A stretch of 64,000 bases of DNA from Bordetella genomosp. 11. GTDB lineage: Bacteria > Pseudomonadota > Gammaproteobacteria > Burkholderiales > Burkholderiaceae_B. The notes below the pieces were generated by a model, which did no database searches, was not told the origin of the DNA, and saw only the letters and a list, made by a program, of their open reading frames with translations. Shown one piece after another: positions 18,478 through 26,898 of this stretch. The stretch is taken from positions 3,286,001 to 3,350,000 of the forward strand of contig NZ_NEVS01000004.1 of NCBI RefSeq assembly GCF_002261215.1, written 5' to 3'. Within the stretch, counting starts at the first letter, position 1; every line of letters starts with the position of its first letter. The position numbers and the translations under genes are program-made.

Positions 18478-18516
18478 GGGACGAAGGTCCTTCTGTATCG
18501 ACGGGGCGGGTTTGTG

Positions 18517-18538
18517 TTTTAAATCAATCGTTCTAAAA
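18517..18538. promoter_or_regulatory. Imperfect palindrome between GST and TetR genes
   Basis: A 22-bp AT-rich imperfect palindrome with outer arms TTTTA and TAAAA and 8 of 11 symmetric positions. It lies 39 bp from the GST start and 37-46 bp from the TetR start. This is the expected place and size for a TetR-family operator that shuts both divergent promoters. Confidence 0.4.
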
Positions 18539-18575
18539 TCGTCAACGACAATAAAAGCGCCACGCCGGCGCGGGG

Positions 18576-19175
18576 ATGCGATCCATGGGCCGCCCACGGG
18601 AATTCGACGAACAGCAGGCGCTGGACCAGGCGCTGCTGTGCTTCTGGCAGCATGGCTACGAGGCGACATCGGTGCGCGATCTCGCCGAAAACATGAACCT
18701 GACCGGTGCCAGCCTGTACAACGCCTTCGGCGACAAGCGCGCCCTGTACCGGCGCGCGCTGGAGCGCTACGTCGAAATCAGCATCGCCGACCGTATCGGC
18801 CGCCTGGAATCCCGCAAGCCGCTGGCGGCGATCTCCGGCTTTTTCGCCGAACTGATCGAACGCTCGCTGAAGGACCCCGGCCACAAGGGCTGCATGCTGG
18901 TGAACGCCGCGCTGGAGATGGCCCCGCGCGACCCCGAATTGCGCACGCTGGTGGCGACGGTGCTGCGACGCATAGAAGCGTTTTTTCTCCACTGCGTGCG
19001 GGCCGGGCAGGACGATGGCACGATCACGCGGGCGCAGCCCGCGGCAGACCTGGCCCGCATGCTGCTGGGCGTGCAACTGGGCTTGCGCGTGCTGGCGCGA
19101 TCGCGTCCGGAGCCCGCGCTGCTGCATGGCATGGTCCGCGCCGCCGTCGCGTCGCTCGGGCCCGCCGAAGCCTGA
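18576..19175 (+). CDS. TetR-family transcriptional regulator
   Basis: 196-199 residues; the start is ATG 18576 or, more likely, ATG 18585 (MGRPREFDEQQALDQAL). The DNA-binding helices are at about 10-55 (GYEATSVRDLAENMNLTGAS, LYNAFGDKRALYRRAL). The C-terminal ligand domain is of the TetR_C type with GCMLVNAALEMAPRDPELR. It is divergent from the GST gene and is probably its repressor, responding to an electrophile or quinone-like molecule by inference. Confidence 0.88.
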   Translation: MRSMGRPREFDEQQALDQALLCFWQHGYEATSVRDLAENMNLTGASLYNAFGDKRALYRRALERYVEISIADRIGRLESRKPLAAISGFFAELIERSLKDPGHKGCMLVNAALEMAPRDPELRTLVATVLRRIEAFFLHCVRAGQDDGTITRAQPAADLARMLLGVQLGLRVLARSRPEPALLHGMVRAAVASLGPAEA

Positions 19176-19178
19176 GGT

Positions 19179-20165
19179 TCAGTCCTCCGGCGCGGCGGAT
19201 TCTTCCGCGGTCGTGCGCGCGCGCGACAGGCGGCGCCATTCGCCGGGCGTCATCCCCATCCACTGCGTGAATCCGCGCCGGAAAGCCGCCACGGACTGAT
19301 ACCCCACGGCTTCCGCCACCGATTCCGTGGTGGCCGATGGCCGCTTCAGTTCATTGGACGCCAGGCTCATGCGGACGTCGGTCAACAGATCGTAGGCGGA
19401 ACGCCCCAGCCGCTCCTGGAAGTGCCGCATGAACGTCGCGCGTGACATGCTGCACTTTTCGGCCAGTTCCGGCAGCGTCCACTGCCGGGCCGGGTCGTTG
19501 AAGATCGCCGATAAGGCGGGCGCGAGGCGGGGATGGCCGGCCAGCGCCAGCAAGCCTTTCGGCGCTTCCTCCGAATGGCTCGCCACCCGCAGCGTAAGCG
19601 TGAACAAGGCGGAGGACAGGGCATTCAACATGGCCCGCCCGCCCAGGGTATCGCCGGCGGTCTCCCCGCGCATCAGGCGAACGAGTGCCGCCAGTTGCGC
19701 GGAGGGCTGGTCCGCGCCGGCGGTTCCATCCATATCGGTGGCGCGCACCACCACTTTGGTCGGCAGGTAGCCCTGGATCAGGCGATCGTGAGGCGGCGCG
19801 ATGAAAAAGCGGCCGCACAGCATATCCAGCATGCCGGCGTCGCGGCCATTTTCGCTGAGGGTCAGGCTGCCGGCGTGCTTCTGGTAGGACGCAATGGGTG
19901 CGCGGCCGCTGCCGTCGTGCAGGATATGCGCCGACCCGTGAGGCAGCATGATGATGTCGCCAGCGCCAAGCTCGCGCACCGTTTCGTCTTCCGGATCCTC
20001 CAGGATGGCCACGCCATGCAACACCACGTGATACGGGATCTCGCGGGCGGCGGCATGCCCGAATGCGATGCGCCAGGGCTCGCCGTAGGCACAGCGGATC
20101 TCCAGCTGGCCGGTGACCTCGATCATTTCAAGCAACCTGCTAAGCCAGTCGAGCGAACCGGACAT
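19179..20165 (-). CDS. AraC-family regulator with N-terminal cupin
   Basis: 328 residues. The N-terminal cupin (about 10-190) is of the type with YHVVLHGVAILEDP and MLPHGSAHIL. The C-terminal double HTH has MSRATFMRHFQERLGRSAYD and AEAVGYQSVAAFRRGFTQWM, then GMTPGEWRR. It lies tail to tail with the TetR gene and is divergent from the AhpD-like gene. Two direct repeats lie upstream. Regulators of this subgroup usually control the divergent neighbour in response to a reactive chemical; that role here is inferred. Confidence 0.88.
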   Translation of the reverse strand: MSGSLDWLSRLLEMIEVTGQLEIRCAYGEPWRIAFGHAAAREIPYHVVLHGVAILEDPEDETVRELGAGDIIMLPHGSAHILHDGSGRAPIASYQKHAGSLTLSENGRDAGMLDMLCGRFFIAPPHDRLIQGYLPTKVVVRATDMDGTAGADQPSAQLAALVRLMRGETAGDTLGGRAMLNALSSALFTLTLRVASHSEEAPKGLLALAGHPRLAPALSAIFNDPARQWTLPELAEKCSMSRATFMRHFQERLGRSAYDLLTDVRMSLASNELKRPSATTESVAEAVGYQSVAAFRRGFTQWMGMTPGEWRRLSRARTTAEESAAPED

Positions 20166-20196
20166 GGAAACCCCGTTATCGTCATCGTGATCCTAA

Positions 20197-20216
20197 TGAG
20201 CATTTTATTGAGCATT
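20197..20216. promoter_or_regulatory. Direct repeat, candidate AraC-type operator
   Basis: TGAGCATT occurs twice with a 4-bp spacer (20197-20204 and 20209-20216), a 12-bp period. It lies 32 bp upstream of the AraC-family gene and 79 bp upstream of the AhpD-like gene. AraC proteins bind direct repeats one or two helical turns apart, so this is a plausible site for the divergent pair. Confidence 0.4.
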
Positions 20217-20294
20217 CATAGACTCGGCAAGATCAATGCATGCGCCTAAAGTGAGGACTCCTAACCACACAACGTCTTCCCAAGGAGTTACACC

Positions 20295-20834
20295 ATGAGC
20301 CGCATCGCCATCCCCGCCATCGAGTCCGCAACCGGCGCCACCGCCGAGGTCTATGCCCAAGTCAAGAAAGCCGCCGGCGGCAGCATCCCCAACCTGTTCG
20401 CGACGTTGGGCTACCTGGCGCCGCGTTCGCTGTCGGCCTACCTGAACGCCGAAGGCGCGTTGAGCGGCGGCAGCCTGAACCGCAAGGACCTGGAAACCAT
20501 CAAGCTGCTGATGAGCGAACTGACCGGTTGCGATTACTGTGTCGCGGCGCACTCGATGCTGGGCAAGCTGGCCGGTTTCGCACCGGAGACGCTGCGCCAG
20601 ATCCGCGCGGGTGAGCCCACCGGCGACGCCAAGCGCGACGCGCTGCTGCGTTTCGTCCGACTGATCAAGCAGACCAGCGGCACCCTGCCCGCCGCGGAAT
20701 TCGATGCCATTCGCGCCGCCGGCTATACCGAAGCGCAACTGGCCGATATCGCCCTGGCCATCTCTTTGATCACCTTCACCAACACCTTCAACCGCATCAA
20801 CGATACCGATGTGGATTTCCCGCCGGTGAAGTGA
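20295..20834 (+). CDS. AhpD-like carboxymuconolactone decarboxylase-family protein
   Basis: 179 residues with an AAGGAG ribosome site. The redox motif CDYCVAAH is present (C79, C82, H86), as in AhpD-type alkylhydroperoxidases. These small helical proteins form oligomers in the cytosol and reduce peroxides or act on reactive organics. The frame lies divergent from an AraC-family regulator, which probably induces it. The exact substrate is unknown. Confidence 0.88.
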   Translation: MSRIAIPAIESATGATAEVYAQVKKAAGGSIPNLFATLGYLAPRSLSAYLNAEGALSGGSLNRKDLETIKLLMSELTGCDYCVAAHSMLGKLAGFAPETLRQIRAGEPTGDAKRDALLRFVRLIKQTSGTLPAAEFDAIRAAGYTEAQLADIALAISLITFTNTFNRINDTDVDFPPVK

Positions 20835-20863
20835 GGCGCAGCCGGGGTGGATGCCCGTCCGGC

Positions 20864-22873
20864 CTACGCGTCGCCGGCGGCGCGCAGCTTGCGCCACAAG
20901 GTGGTCCGGCTGATGCCCAGCGCGCGCGCGGCGGCGGTCTGATTGCCGCCGTGCGCGCGCAGCGTTTCGCGGATGTGGCGGATCCCGGCGGCCCGTTGCA
21001 GCGGGCCCAGGCGGCCGTCGCCGTCCGGCTCGGCAGGGTCTGCCGGCTCGCCGGCCACTGCCGGGCGGGACACGGCGGGGCCGGACGGATCCAGTACGCC
21101 ACGCAGTGTCGTCAACGGCGGCACCGCGTCCGCCAGCAGGCACTCCAGCGCGATCCGCTCGATGACATTCTCCAGTTCGCGCACATTGCCCGGCCAATCG
21201 TGGTCCATCAGCATCGGCAGCGCGACGCTCAGCACGTCCGGCGCGAGTCCGCGCGCGCCGATGCGTTCCAGCGCGGCGGGCAGCAGGCCGGCGGCGAGCG
21301 CCGCGATATCCTCGGGGCGCTCGCGCAAGGGCGGCACGCGGACCTGCAGGATATGCAGCCGGTAGAACAGGTCGTGCCGGAACAGGCCCTGGCGCGCCAT
21401 CGCCGCCAGATCGCGGTGCGTGGCCGCGATGATCCTGACATCGACCGGTATCGCGTCGATGCCGCCCACGCGCGTGATCTCTTTTTCCTGCAGCGCGCGC
21501 AACAGGCGCGTCTGCAAGGGCAGCGGCATTTCGCCTACCTCGTCCAGCAGTAGCGTGCCGCCGTCCGCGGCCTCGAACAGCCCCGCCTTGCCCTGCCTGC
21601 GCGCCCCGGTGAAGGCGCCCTCCTCGTAGCCGAACAGTTCGCTTTCCAGCAACTGCTCGGGGAAGGCGCCGCAATTGATCGCCACGAAGGGACGCGCATG
21701 GCGACGGCTGGCGCGGTGTATGCCTTGCGCCACGACCTCCTTGCCCGACCCGCTCTCGCCCTGGATCAGCACCGACGCATCGCTGCTGCGTGCCAGCACC
21801 TCGCAGCGGTGCACCAGTTCGCGCATCGGTGCCGATACCGCGACCAGGCCGTTCAAGGTGTAGCGGGCCGAGCGCGATCGCCGATGGCTGTGCGCACGCA
21901 GGCGTCCCACGGCGTGTTCCAGCGGCTGCGAGGGATGCAGCGTCAACACCGCCCCGGCCTGCCCGCCGGCTTCGTACAGGGGAACGGCGTCCACCACGAC
22001 GGCCTGGCCGCGCACATCCTCGACCCGTCCCAGCTCGGGCGCGCCGCGCGCCAGCGCGGTACCGAGGCCGAGGCCCGGCGCGGCCTCGGCCAGCGGCCGC
22101 CCCATCGCCCGCGAGGCGGTCGCTCCGAGGATGCGCGCCGCGGCCGGGTTCATCGTCGTGATATGCCCCTGCATGTCGACGGCGACCACGCCGTCGTTCA
22201 GGTGGCGCAGCACCAGGTCGAGCCGGTCGCGCCGCGCGCGCTCTTCGTACTGCGCGCGGGCGATGGCCAAAGCCGTATCCATGGCGGCGCGCACGGAATC
22301 CAGCGAATACAGCAGCACGGCCGTCAGCCCGGCTTTTTCGGCGTAGTCGGTCACCATGCCGGCGCCCACCACCACTTCGATGCCTTGCCCGGCCAGTTCG
22401 CCGATACAGCGGGCGGCATCCCCCGGCGTGTCATACGCGCGCAACTCGACCTGCATGTCGAAGACCCGCATGAAGCGGCGCAGCGAGGCCGATACCTCGT
22501 GATGCAAGACCACGGCGACGCGCTGGGACAGCTCCCGCGCGCGCGCCAGCGCCGTCATGAGGTCATAGCCACCCACTTGCACCAGCACCACCGGCACGGG
22601 CAGGCGGGCGCGCAGGAAGGTCCCGTTGCTGCCGGAAGCCACCACCACATCGCAGCGCCCGCGGGCGATCGCGTGCGTCAGGGTGGCCAGCGCGGGTTCG
22701 AACGCTTCCCGCAGCAGCTCGACGCGGGCGCGCCCGGCGTACTCCGGCGCGATCTGCCGCAGGCTCTCGAACAGGCCGTAGCCGGTCACCGCATGGATGA
22801 CGGGAAGCACGGTATCGGCCGGGACGGGGGCGGAAGCGGCGGGAGGCAAGGCGGTGTCGGACGAGGCGGGCAT
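20864..22873 (-). CDS. PrpR-like sigma-54-dependent activator
   Basis: 669 residues. N-terminal PrpR-type sensory domain (about 1-200), a PAS domain (about 205-310; [20 protein letters not shown] leads into [20 protein letters not shown]), an AAA+ domain with Walker A GESGSGKE, the sigma-54 contact loop GAFTGA and LLDEVGEMP, and a C-terminal Fis-type helix-turn-helix ([20 protein letters not shown]). It activates RNA polymerase with sigma-54. The PrpR N-domain is known to sense 2-methylcitrate in propionate regulators. It is divergent from a Bug-LeuC-LeuD-lyase operon that has a perfect -24/-12 promoter, so it is the likely activator of that operon. Confidence 0.9.
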   Translation of the reverse strand: MPASSDTALPPAASAPVPADTVLPVIHAVTGYGLFESLRQIAPEYAGRARVELLREAFEPALATLTHAIARGRCDVVVASGSNGTFLRARLPVPVVLVQVGGYDLMTALARARELSQRVAVVLHHEVSASLRRFMRVFDMQVELRAYDTPGDAARCIGELAGQGIEVVVGAGMVTDYAEKAGLTAVLLYSLDSVRAAMDTALAIARAQYEERARRDRLDLVLRHLNDGVVAVDMQGHITTMNPAAARILGATASRAMGRPLAEAAPGLGLGTALARGAPELGRVEDVRGQAVVVDAVPLYEAGGQAGAVLTLHPSQPLEHAVGRLRAHSHRRSRSARYTLNGLVAVSAPMRELVHRCEVLARSSDASVLIQGESGSGKEVVAQGIHRASRRHARPFVAINCGAFPEQLLESELFGYEEGAFTGARRQGKAGLFEAADGGTLLLDEVGEMPLPLQTRLLRALQEKEITRVGGIDAIPVDVRIIAATHRDLAAMARQGLFRHDLFYRLHILQVRVPPLRERPEDIAALAAGLLPAALERIGARGLAPDVLSVALPMLMDHDWPGNVRELENVIERIALECLLADAVPPLTTLRGVLDPSGPAVSRPAVAGEPADPAEPDGDGRLGPLQRAAGIRHIRETLRAHGGNQTAAARALGISRTTLWRKLRAAGDA

Positions 22874-22892
22874 TGTTGCAATACGGCGATGC

Positions 22893-22924
22893 TTTCATGA
22901 AACATCGTATTTTCACTTATGAAA
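22893..22924. promoter_or_regulatory. Two TTTCA/TGAAA inverted repeats, candidate upstream activator sites
   Basis: TTTCATGAAA (22893-22902) is a perfect palindrome. TTTCA-CTTA-TGAAA (22911-22924) is a second dyad with the same arms, 18 bp further on. They lie about 65-95 bp upstream of the -24/-12 promoter, the normal distance for enhancer sites of sigma-54 activators, and just upstream of the PrpR-like gene, allowing autoregulation too. Confidence 0.5.
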
Positions 22925-22987
22925 CACTCGCGCGCTTCCGCACTTACCCGCAGGCCATTTCCCCGGGGAAAGCGCCCTCCGCTCGAA

Positions 22988-23004
22988 TTGGCACCGGTTT
23001 TGCT
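22988..23004 (+). promoter_or_regulatory. Sigma-54 (-24/-12) promoter
   Basis: TTGGCACCGGTTTTGCT matches the sigma-54 consensus: GG at -24, GC at -12 and exactly 10 bp between them. It lies 55 bp upstream of the GTG of the Bug gene that heads the hydratase/lyase operon. Transcription should begin near 23015. The facing regulator contains the GAFTGA sigma-54 contact motif. Confidence 0.8.
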
Positions 23005-23059
23005 TTGATGGTTTACCTCTGGCATCCAGACCAGGACGACACAAAACAGGAGACAACTC

Positions 23060-24046
23060 GTGAGGCTTTCCTCCCTTCGACGCGCGGCCGCCGCCCTCGC
23101 CGCCCTATGCGCCGCATCCCTGGCCACCGGCAACGCGCAGGCCGCCGACGATTTCCCCAGCCGGCCGATCCGCCTGCTCGTCGGCTTCGCGGCCGGCGGC
23201 AGTTCCGACACGGTCGCGCGCATCATGGCGCCGGTGCTGTCGAAAAACCTGAAGCAGAACATCATCATCGACAACCGCCCCGGGGCCGGCGGCAATATCG
23301 CCTCCGACGCGCTGGTCAAGGCCGCTCCCGACGGCTACACCATCATGCTGGGCACGATAGGCTCGCTGGCGGTCAACCAGCACCTGAGCAAGCTGGCATA
23401 TGACCCGATCAAGGACATGGAGCCGATTTCGCTGGCGGTATCGTTTTCCAATGTCCTGGTGGTGAACGCCAACAGCAAGATCAAGACCTTCGCCGACTAT
23501 GTGAAAGCCGCGCGCGCCCAGCATTCCGACATGTCCTTCGGCTCGTCCGGCATCGGCAGCAGCGGCCATCTGGCCGGCGAACTGCTGAAGTCCGTGGCCG
23601 GGCTGCAGAACCAGCACGTGGCCTATCGCGGCGGCGCGCCCGCCATGAACGACCTGTTGGGCGGCACGCTGGCCTCCATCTTCGCCAGCCCCACCGACGC
23701 GGTGCAATTCATCGCCGCCGGCAAGCTGCGGCCGATCGCCACCACCGGCCTGCATCGCCTGGATGTCCTGCCCGACGTCCCGACCATCGCCGAATCGGGC
23801 TATCCCGGCTTCGAGGCCAACAACTGGTACGCCTTCACCGCGCCGGCCCATACGCCCAAGGCCACTATCGACACCCTGAACCGGGCCATCGTGGCGACAT
23901 TGAAGGATCCCGAGGTCGATGCCAAGCTGAAGAAGCTGGGCCTGGACCCCGCGCCGTCCACGCCGGCCGAGACCGACCGCTATATCCGCAGCGAAAGCAG
24001 GAAGTGGGGCGACCTGGTCAAAAAGATCAATATCAACGCCGTCTGA
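23060..24046 (+). CDS. Bug-family receptor of the sigma-54-controlled operon
   Basis: 328 residues with GTG start and AGGAG ribosome site. Signal peptide, then DDFPSRPIRLLVGFAAGGSS and IIDNRPGAGGNIASDALVKA, typical of Bug receptors. The ligand-loop segment VAYRGGAPAMNDLLGG is present. It is the first gene after the -24/-12 promoter, followed within 23 bp by aconitase-family subunits. Its ligand is probably the C5-C6 di- or tricarboxylic acid processed by that operon. Confidence 0.92.
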   Translation: MRLSSLRRAAAALAALCAASLATGNAQAADDFPSRPIRLLVGFAAGGSSDTVARIMAPVLSKNLKQNIIIDNRPGAGGNIASDALVKAAPDGYTIMLGTIGSLAVNQHLSKLAYDPIKDMEPISLAVSFSNVLVVNANSKIKTFADYVKAARAQHSDMSFGSSGIGSSGHLAGELLKSVAGLQNQHVAYRGGAPAMNDLLGGTLASIFASPTDAVQFIAAGKLRPIATTGLHRLDVLPDVPTIAESGYPGFEANNWYAFTAPAHTPKATIDTLNRAIVATLKDPEVDAKLKKLGLDPAPSTPAETDRYIRSESRKWGDLVKKININAV

Positions 24047-24069
24047 AACTCCTATCTGGCAGCCACATC

Positions 24070-25356
24070 ATGCCTTTCACCATCGCAGAGAAAATCCTCG
24101 CCCGGCACGCCGGCGTCGACGCGGTCCAACCCGGCGATATCGTCATCGCCGACGTGGACTTCGCCATGGTCCACGATGCGCGCGCGCCCAATGCCATACG
24201 CATGGTGGACAAGATGGGCGCCGAGAAGCTGCCCTTCGCGCCGCGCACGGCCTGGGTGCTGGACCACTATTCGCCGCCCCCTAATCTGGCGGCCGCGCAA
24301 ACCCACACCGCCATGCGCAACTTCGCCGATACGCACGGCAGCCCGCTGTACGACATCGGCGACGGCATCTGCCACCAGGTACTGCCCGAGGGCGGCCACC
24401 TGACCTGCGGCGACCTCGTCGTGGGAACGGATACGCACTCGGTCACCTACGGCGCGTTCAACGCCTTCGGCACCGGTGTCGAGGGCAGCGACGTCACGGC
24501 GGTGATGAAGACGGGCAAGGTGTGGCTGCGCGTGCCGGAATCCGCCCGCATCGAGCTTTCCGGCCGGCTGCAGCCGGGCGTCTGGGCCAAGGACATCACC
24601 CTGCACATGCTGGGCCGCTTCGGCGCCGAAGGCCTGAACTACCTGGCCATCGAGTACGTCGGCTCGGCCGTATCGGCCATGGAAATCGACGACCGCATGA
24701 CCTTGGCCAACCACGCCGCCGAACTGGGCGCCAAGGCGGCGCTGCTGGAAGCCGACGACAAGACCCTGGCCTGGCTCGCCGCGCACGGCGCGCGTGCGCC
24801 GCGTCCGGTGTCGGCCGATGCCGATGCGCGCTATGCGCACCGCGTCTCCATCGACGCATCCGCGCTGGCGCCGCAGGTCGCGCGCCGCCATGAAGTGGAC
24901 GATGTCGTGCCGATCACGCAGATCGACAGGCAGAAGATCAACTTCGCCCTGATCGGCACCTGCACCAACGGGCGCCTGGACGACATCCGCCAGGCCGCCG
25001 CCATTCTGAAGGGCCGCAAACTGGCGCGCGGGGTGCGCATGATCGTCACCCCGGCATCGCGCAAAATCTACCTGGACGCGGCGCGCGAAGGCCTGATCGA
25101 AATCCTGACCGCGGCCGGCGCGTCCTTCGAGGCCGCCGGCTGCGGCACCTGCGTCGGCATCACCAATCACCTGATCCCGGGCGACAACGAAGTGGCGATC
25201 TCCAGCGCCAACCGCAATTTCCGCGGCCGCCTGGGCAACCACGAATCGGAGATCTGGCTCGGTTCGGCCGCCACCGTGGCGGCTTCGGCGCTGACCGGCT
25301 ACATCACGGACCCGCGCACGGTCGACGGCGGCGAATGGAGACCTTCCCATGCATGA
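24070..25356 (+). CDS. LeuC-like hydro-lyase large subunit (aconitase superfamily)
   Basis: 428 residues from ATG 24070 (MPFTIAEKILARHAG). It is a 3-isopropylmalate dehydratase/homoaconitase-type large subunit. The 4Fe-4S ligands are the Cys in LIGTCTNGR and the pair in GCGTCVG. VGTDTHSVTYGAFNAFGTGV is the substrate-binding segment. The class hydrates or dehydrates C4-C7 dicarboxylates. A PrpR-type regulator, a Bug receptor and an isocitrate-lyase-family gene in the same operon make leucine synthesis unlikely; dimethylmaleate or citraconate hydratase-type chemistry fits better, by inference. Confidence 0.88.
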   Translation: MPFTIAEKILARHAGVDAVQPGDIVIADVDFAMVHDARAPNAIRMVDKMGAEKLPFAPRTAWVLDHYSPPPNLAAAQTHTAMRNFADTHGSPLYDIGDGICHQVLPEGGHLTCGDLVVGTDTHSVTYGAFNAFGTGVEGSDVTAVMKTGKVWLRVPESARIELSGRLQPGVWAKDITLHMLGRFGAEGLNYLAIEYVGSAVSAMEIDDRMTLANHAAELGAKAALLEADDKTLAWLAAHGARAPRPVSADADARYAHRVSIDASALAPQVARRHEVDDVVPITQIDRQKINFALIGTCTNGRLDDIRQAAAILKGRKLARGVRMIVTPASRKIYLDAAREGLIEILTAAGASFEAAGCGTCVGITNHLIPGDNEVAISSANRNFRGRLGNHESEIWLGSAATVAASALTGYITDPRTVDGGEWRPSHA

Positions 25357-25867
25357 CACGAACCAGGACGTGATCGCCGGCCCGGTGTACAAACTGGGCG
25401 ACGACGTCAATACCGACACGCAATGCTCGGGCAAATACCTGCCGGGCAAGGACGAAGCCTACATCGCCGCCCAGGCGTTCGACGGCGTATCCCCCGGCTT
25501 CGCCGGTCGCTTCCAGCCGGGCGGCATCATCGCGGCCGGCACGCACTTCGGCATCAATTCGTCCCGCGAACAGGCCGTGCACATTCTGCATCGCCTGGGT
25601 GTGGCGGCGATCATCGCGCCGTCCTTCGGCCGCCAGTTCTTCCGCAACGCGATCAACAACGGCCTGCTGCTGGTCGAATACGATACCGCCGGCCTGGCCG
25701 AAGGCGACCATGTATCCATCGACCTGGCCAACAGCGAACTGCTGGCGCCCGCCCGCGGCCTGAGGCAGGCGCTTCGCCCCATACCCCCGCAGATCCGCGC
25801 CATCCTTCGCGAAGGAGGCCTGATCCCTTTCCTGCACAAGTATCCCGATTGGAGCATCACGGAATGA
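25349..25867 (+). CDS. LeuD-like hydro-lyase small subunit
   Basis: 172 residues, overlapping the end of the large-subunit gene by 8 bp. The swivel domain of the aconitase superfamily is seen in YKLGDDVNTDTQCSGKYLPG, HFGINSSREQAVHILHRLGV and SFGRQFFRNAINNGLLLVEY. The loop around GTHFGINSSREQ sets the substrate side-chain specificity in this family and would be the place to compare with known isopropylmalate and dimethylmaleate enzymes. Forms a heterodimer with the preceding subunit. Confidence 0.9.
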   Translation: MHDTNQDVIAGPVYKLGDDVNTDTQCSGKYLPGKDEAYIAAQAFDGVSPGFAGRFQPGGIIAAGTHFGINSSREQAVHILHRLGVAAIIAPSFGRQFFRNAINNGLLLVEYDTAGLAEGDHVSIDLANSELLAPARGLRQALRPIPPQIRAILREGGLIPFLHKYPDWSITE

Positions 25868-26814
25868 GTGCACCGATAAGCACCGCGCCGTCGCCCGCGC
25901 AAGCCGGCTGGAACAAACCCGCCCGCCTGCGGCAGGCCTTGCGCGACCGCCTGGCGAGCGCCGGGCGCGGACAGCCGACGCTGATCGCCCCGGGCGTCTA
26001 TGACGCCTACGGCGCCCGCATGGTGCAGCATGCCGGGTTCGAAGCCGTGTACATGACCGGCAATGGCGTCTCCGCCAGCCTGCTGGGCAAGCCGGACGTC
26101 GGCCTCGTCGATCTCACCATGATCACCGCCCACGCCCGCCGTGTTGCCGCCTGCATCGACCTGCCGCTGATCTGCGACGCCGATACGGGCTATGGCGGGG
26201 TCGCGGCCATCCGCCGCACCGTGGAGGAATTCGAAGCGGCCGGCGTCGCCGCCATCCACATCGAGGATCAGCAATCGCCCAAACGCTGCGCCCAGTTCCC
26301 GGGCGCGCGGACCGTCCTGCCCTTCGAGGACGCGGTAACGCGCATCGCCGCCGCGGTAGCGGCGCGCGACAGCACCGGCTTGCTGGTGATCGGCCGCACG
26401 GATTGCGCCGCCTCAATGGGCCTGGACGAGGCCATCCGCCGCGCCGAGGCCTACGCGCAGGCGGGCGCCGACGCGGTATTCGTCGAATTGAAGGCTCACG
26501 CGGGCGTGCTGGACGACATCCGGACGGTGACGGAGCGGATCCGCATCCCCTGCATGATCAACCTGGATTCGGGCGGCCCGCTGGCGGACCTGCGCTTCCC
26601 GGATCTTGCCGGCCTGGGCATCGCCCTGGCCATTTATCCGGGACTGCTGCGCAATGCGCTGGGTTATGCCATGCGCGAGGCGCTCGGCCACCTGCGCGAG
26701 GATGGCTGCACGATCGCCATGCGCGATCGCATGCTGACGGCGGCGCAATACAGCGAATACCTCGGCTTGAGCGAGGTCGAGGACTGGGAAAACCGCTTCC
26801 CCGCCCACCCTTAA
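25864..26814 (+). CDS. Isocitrate lyase/PEP mutase-family C-C lyase
   Basis: 316 residues from ATG in the ATGA overlap with the small-subunit stop. The fold is the PEP mutase/2-methylisocitrate lyase barrel. The metal-site segment ICDADTGYGG (D105, D107) is intact and the catalytic loop is PKRCAQFPG, with C142 present. The usual loop reads K[KR]CGH; here Ala-Gln replaces Gly-His. Members cleave 2-methylisocitrate, 2,3-dimethylmalate or oxaloacetate to pyruvate-type products. Following a LeuCD-type hydratase, cleavage of a substituted malate to pyruvate plus a short acid is the natural proposal. Confidence 0.85.
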   Translation: MSAPISTAPSPAQAGWNKPARLRQALRDRLASAGRGQPTLIAPGVYDAYGARMVQHAGFEAVYMTGNGVSASLLGKPDVGLVDLTMITAHARRVAACIDLPLICDADTGYGGVAAIRRTVEEFEAAGVAAIHIEDQQSPKRCAQFPGARTVLPFEDAVTRIAAAVAARDSTGLLVIGRTDCAASMGLDEAIRRAEAYAQAGADAVFVELKAHAGVLDDIRTVTERIRIPCMINLDSGGPLADLRFPDLAGLGIALAIYPGLLRNALGYAMREALGHLREDGCTIAMRDRMLTAAQYSEYLGLSEVEDWENRFPAHP

Positions 26815-26898
26815 ATTCTGCCCGGTGCTGCCGTTAACGGAAGAGCTGGATGGCCCGCCGCGGGCCCCCGGCCCGATTCCTATTGCAAAACCGAGACT

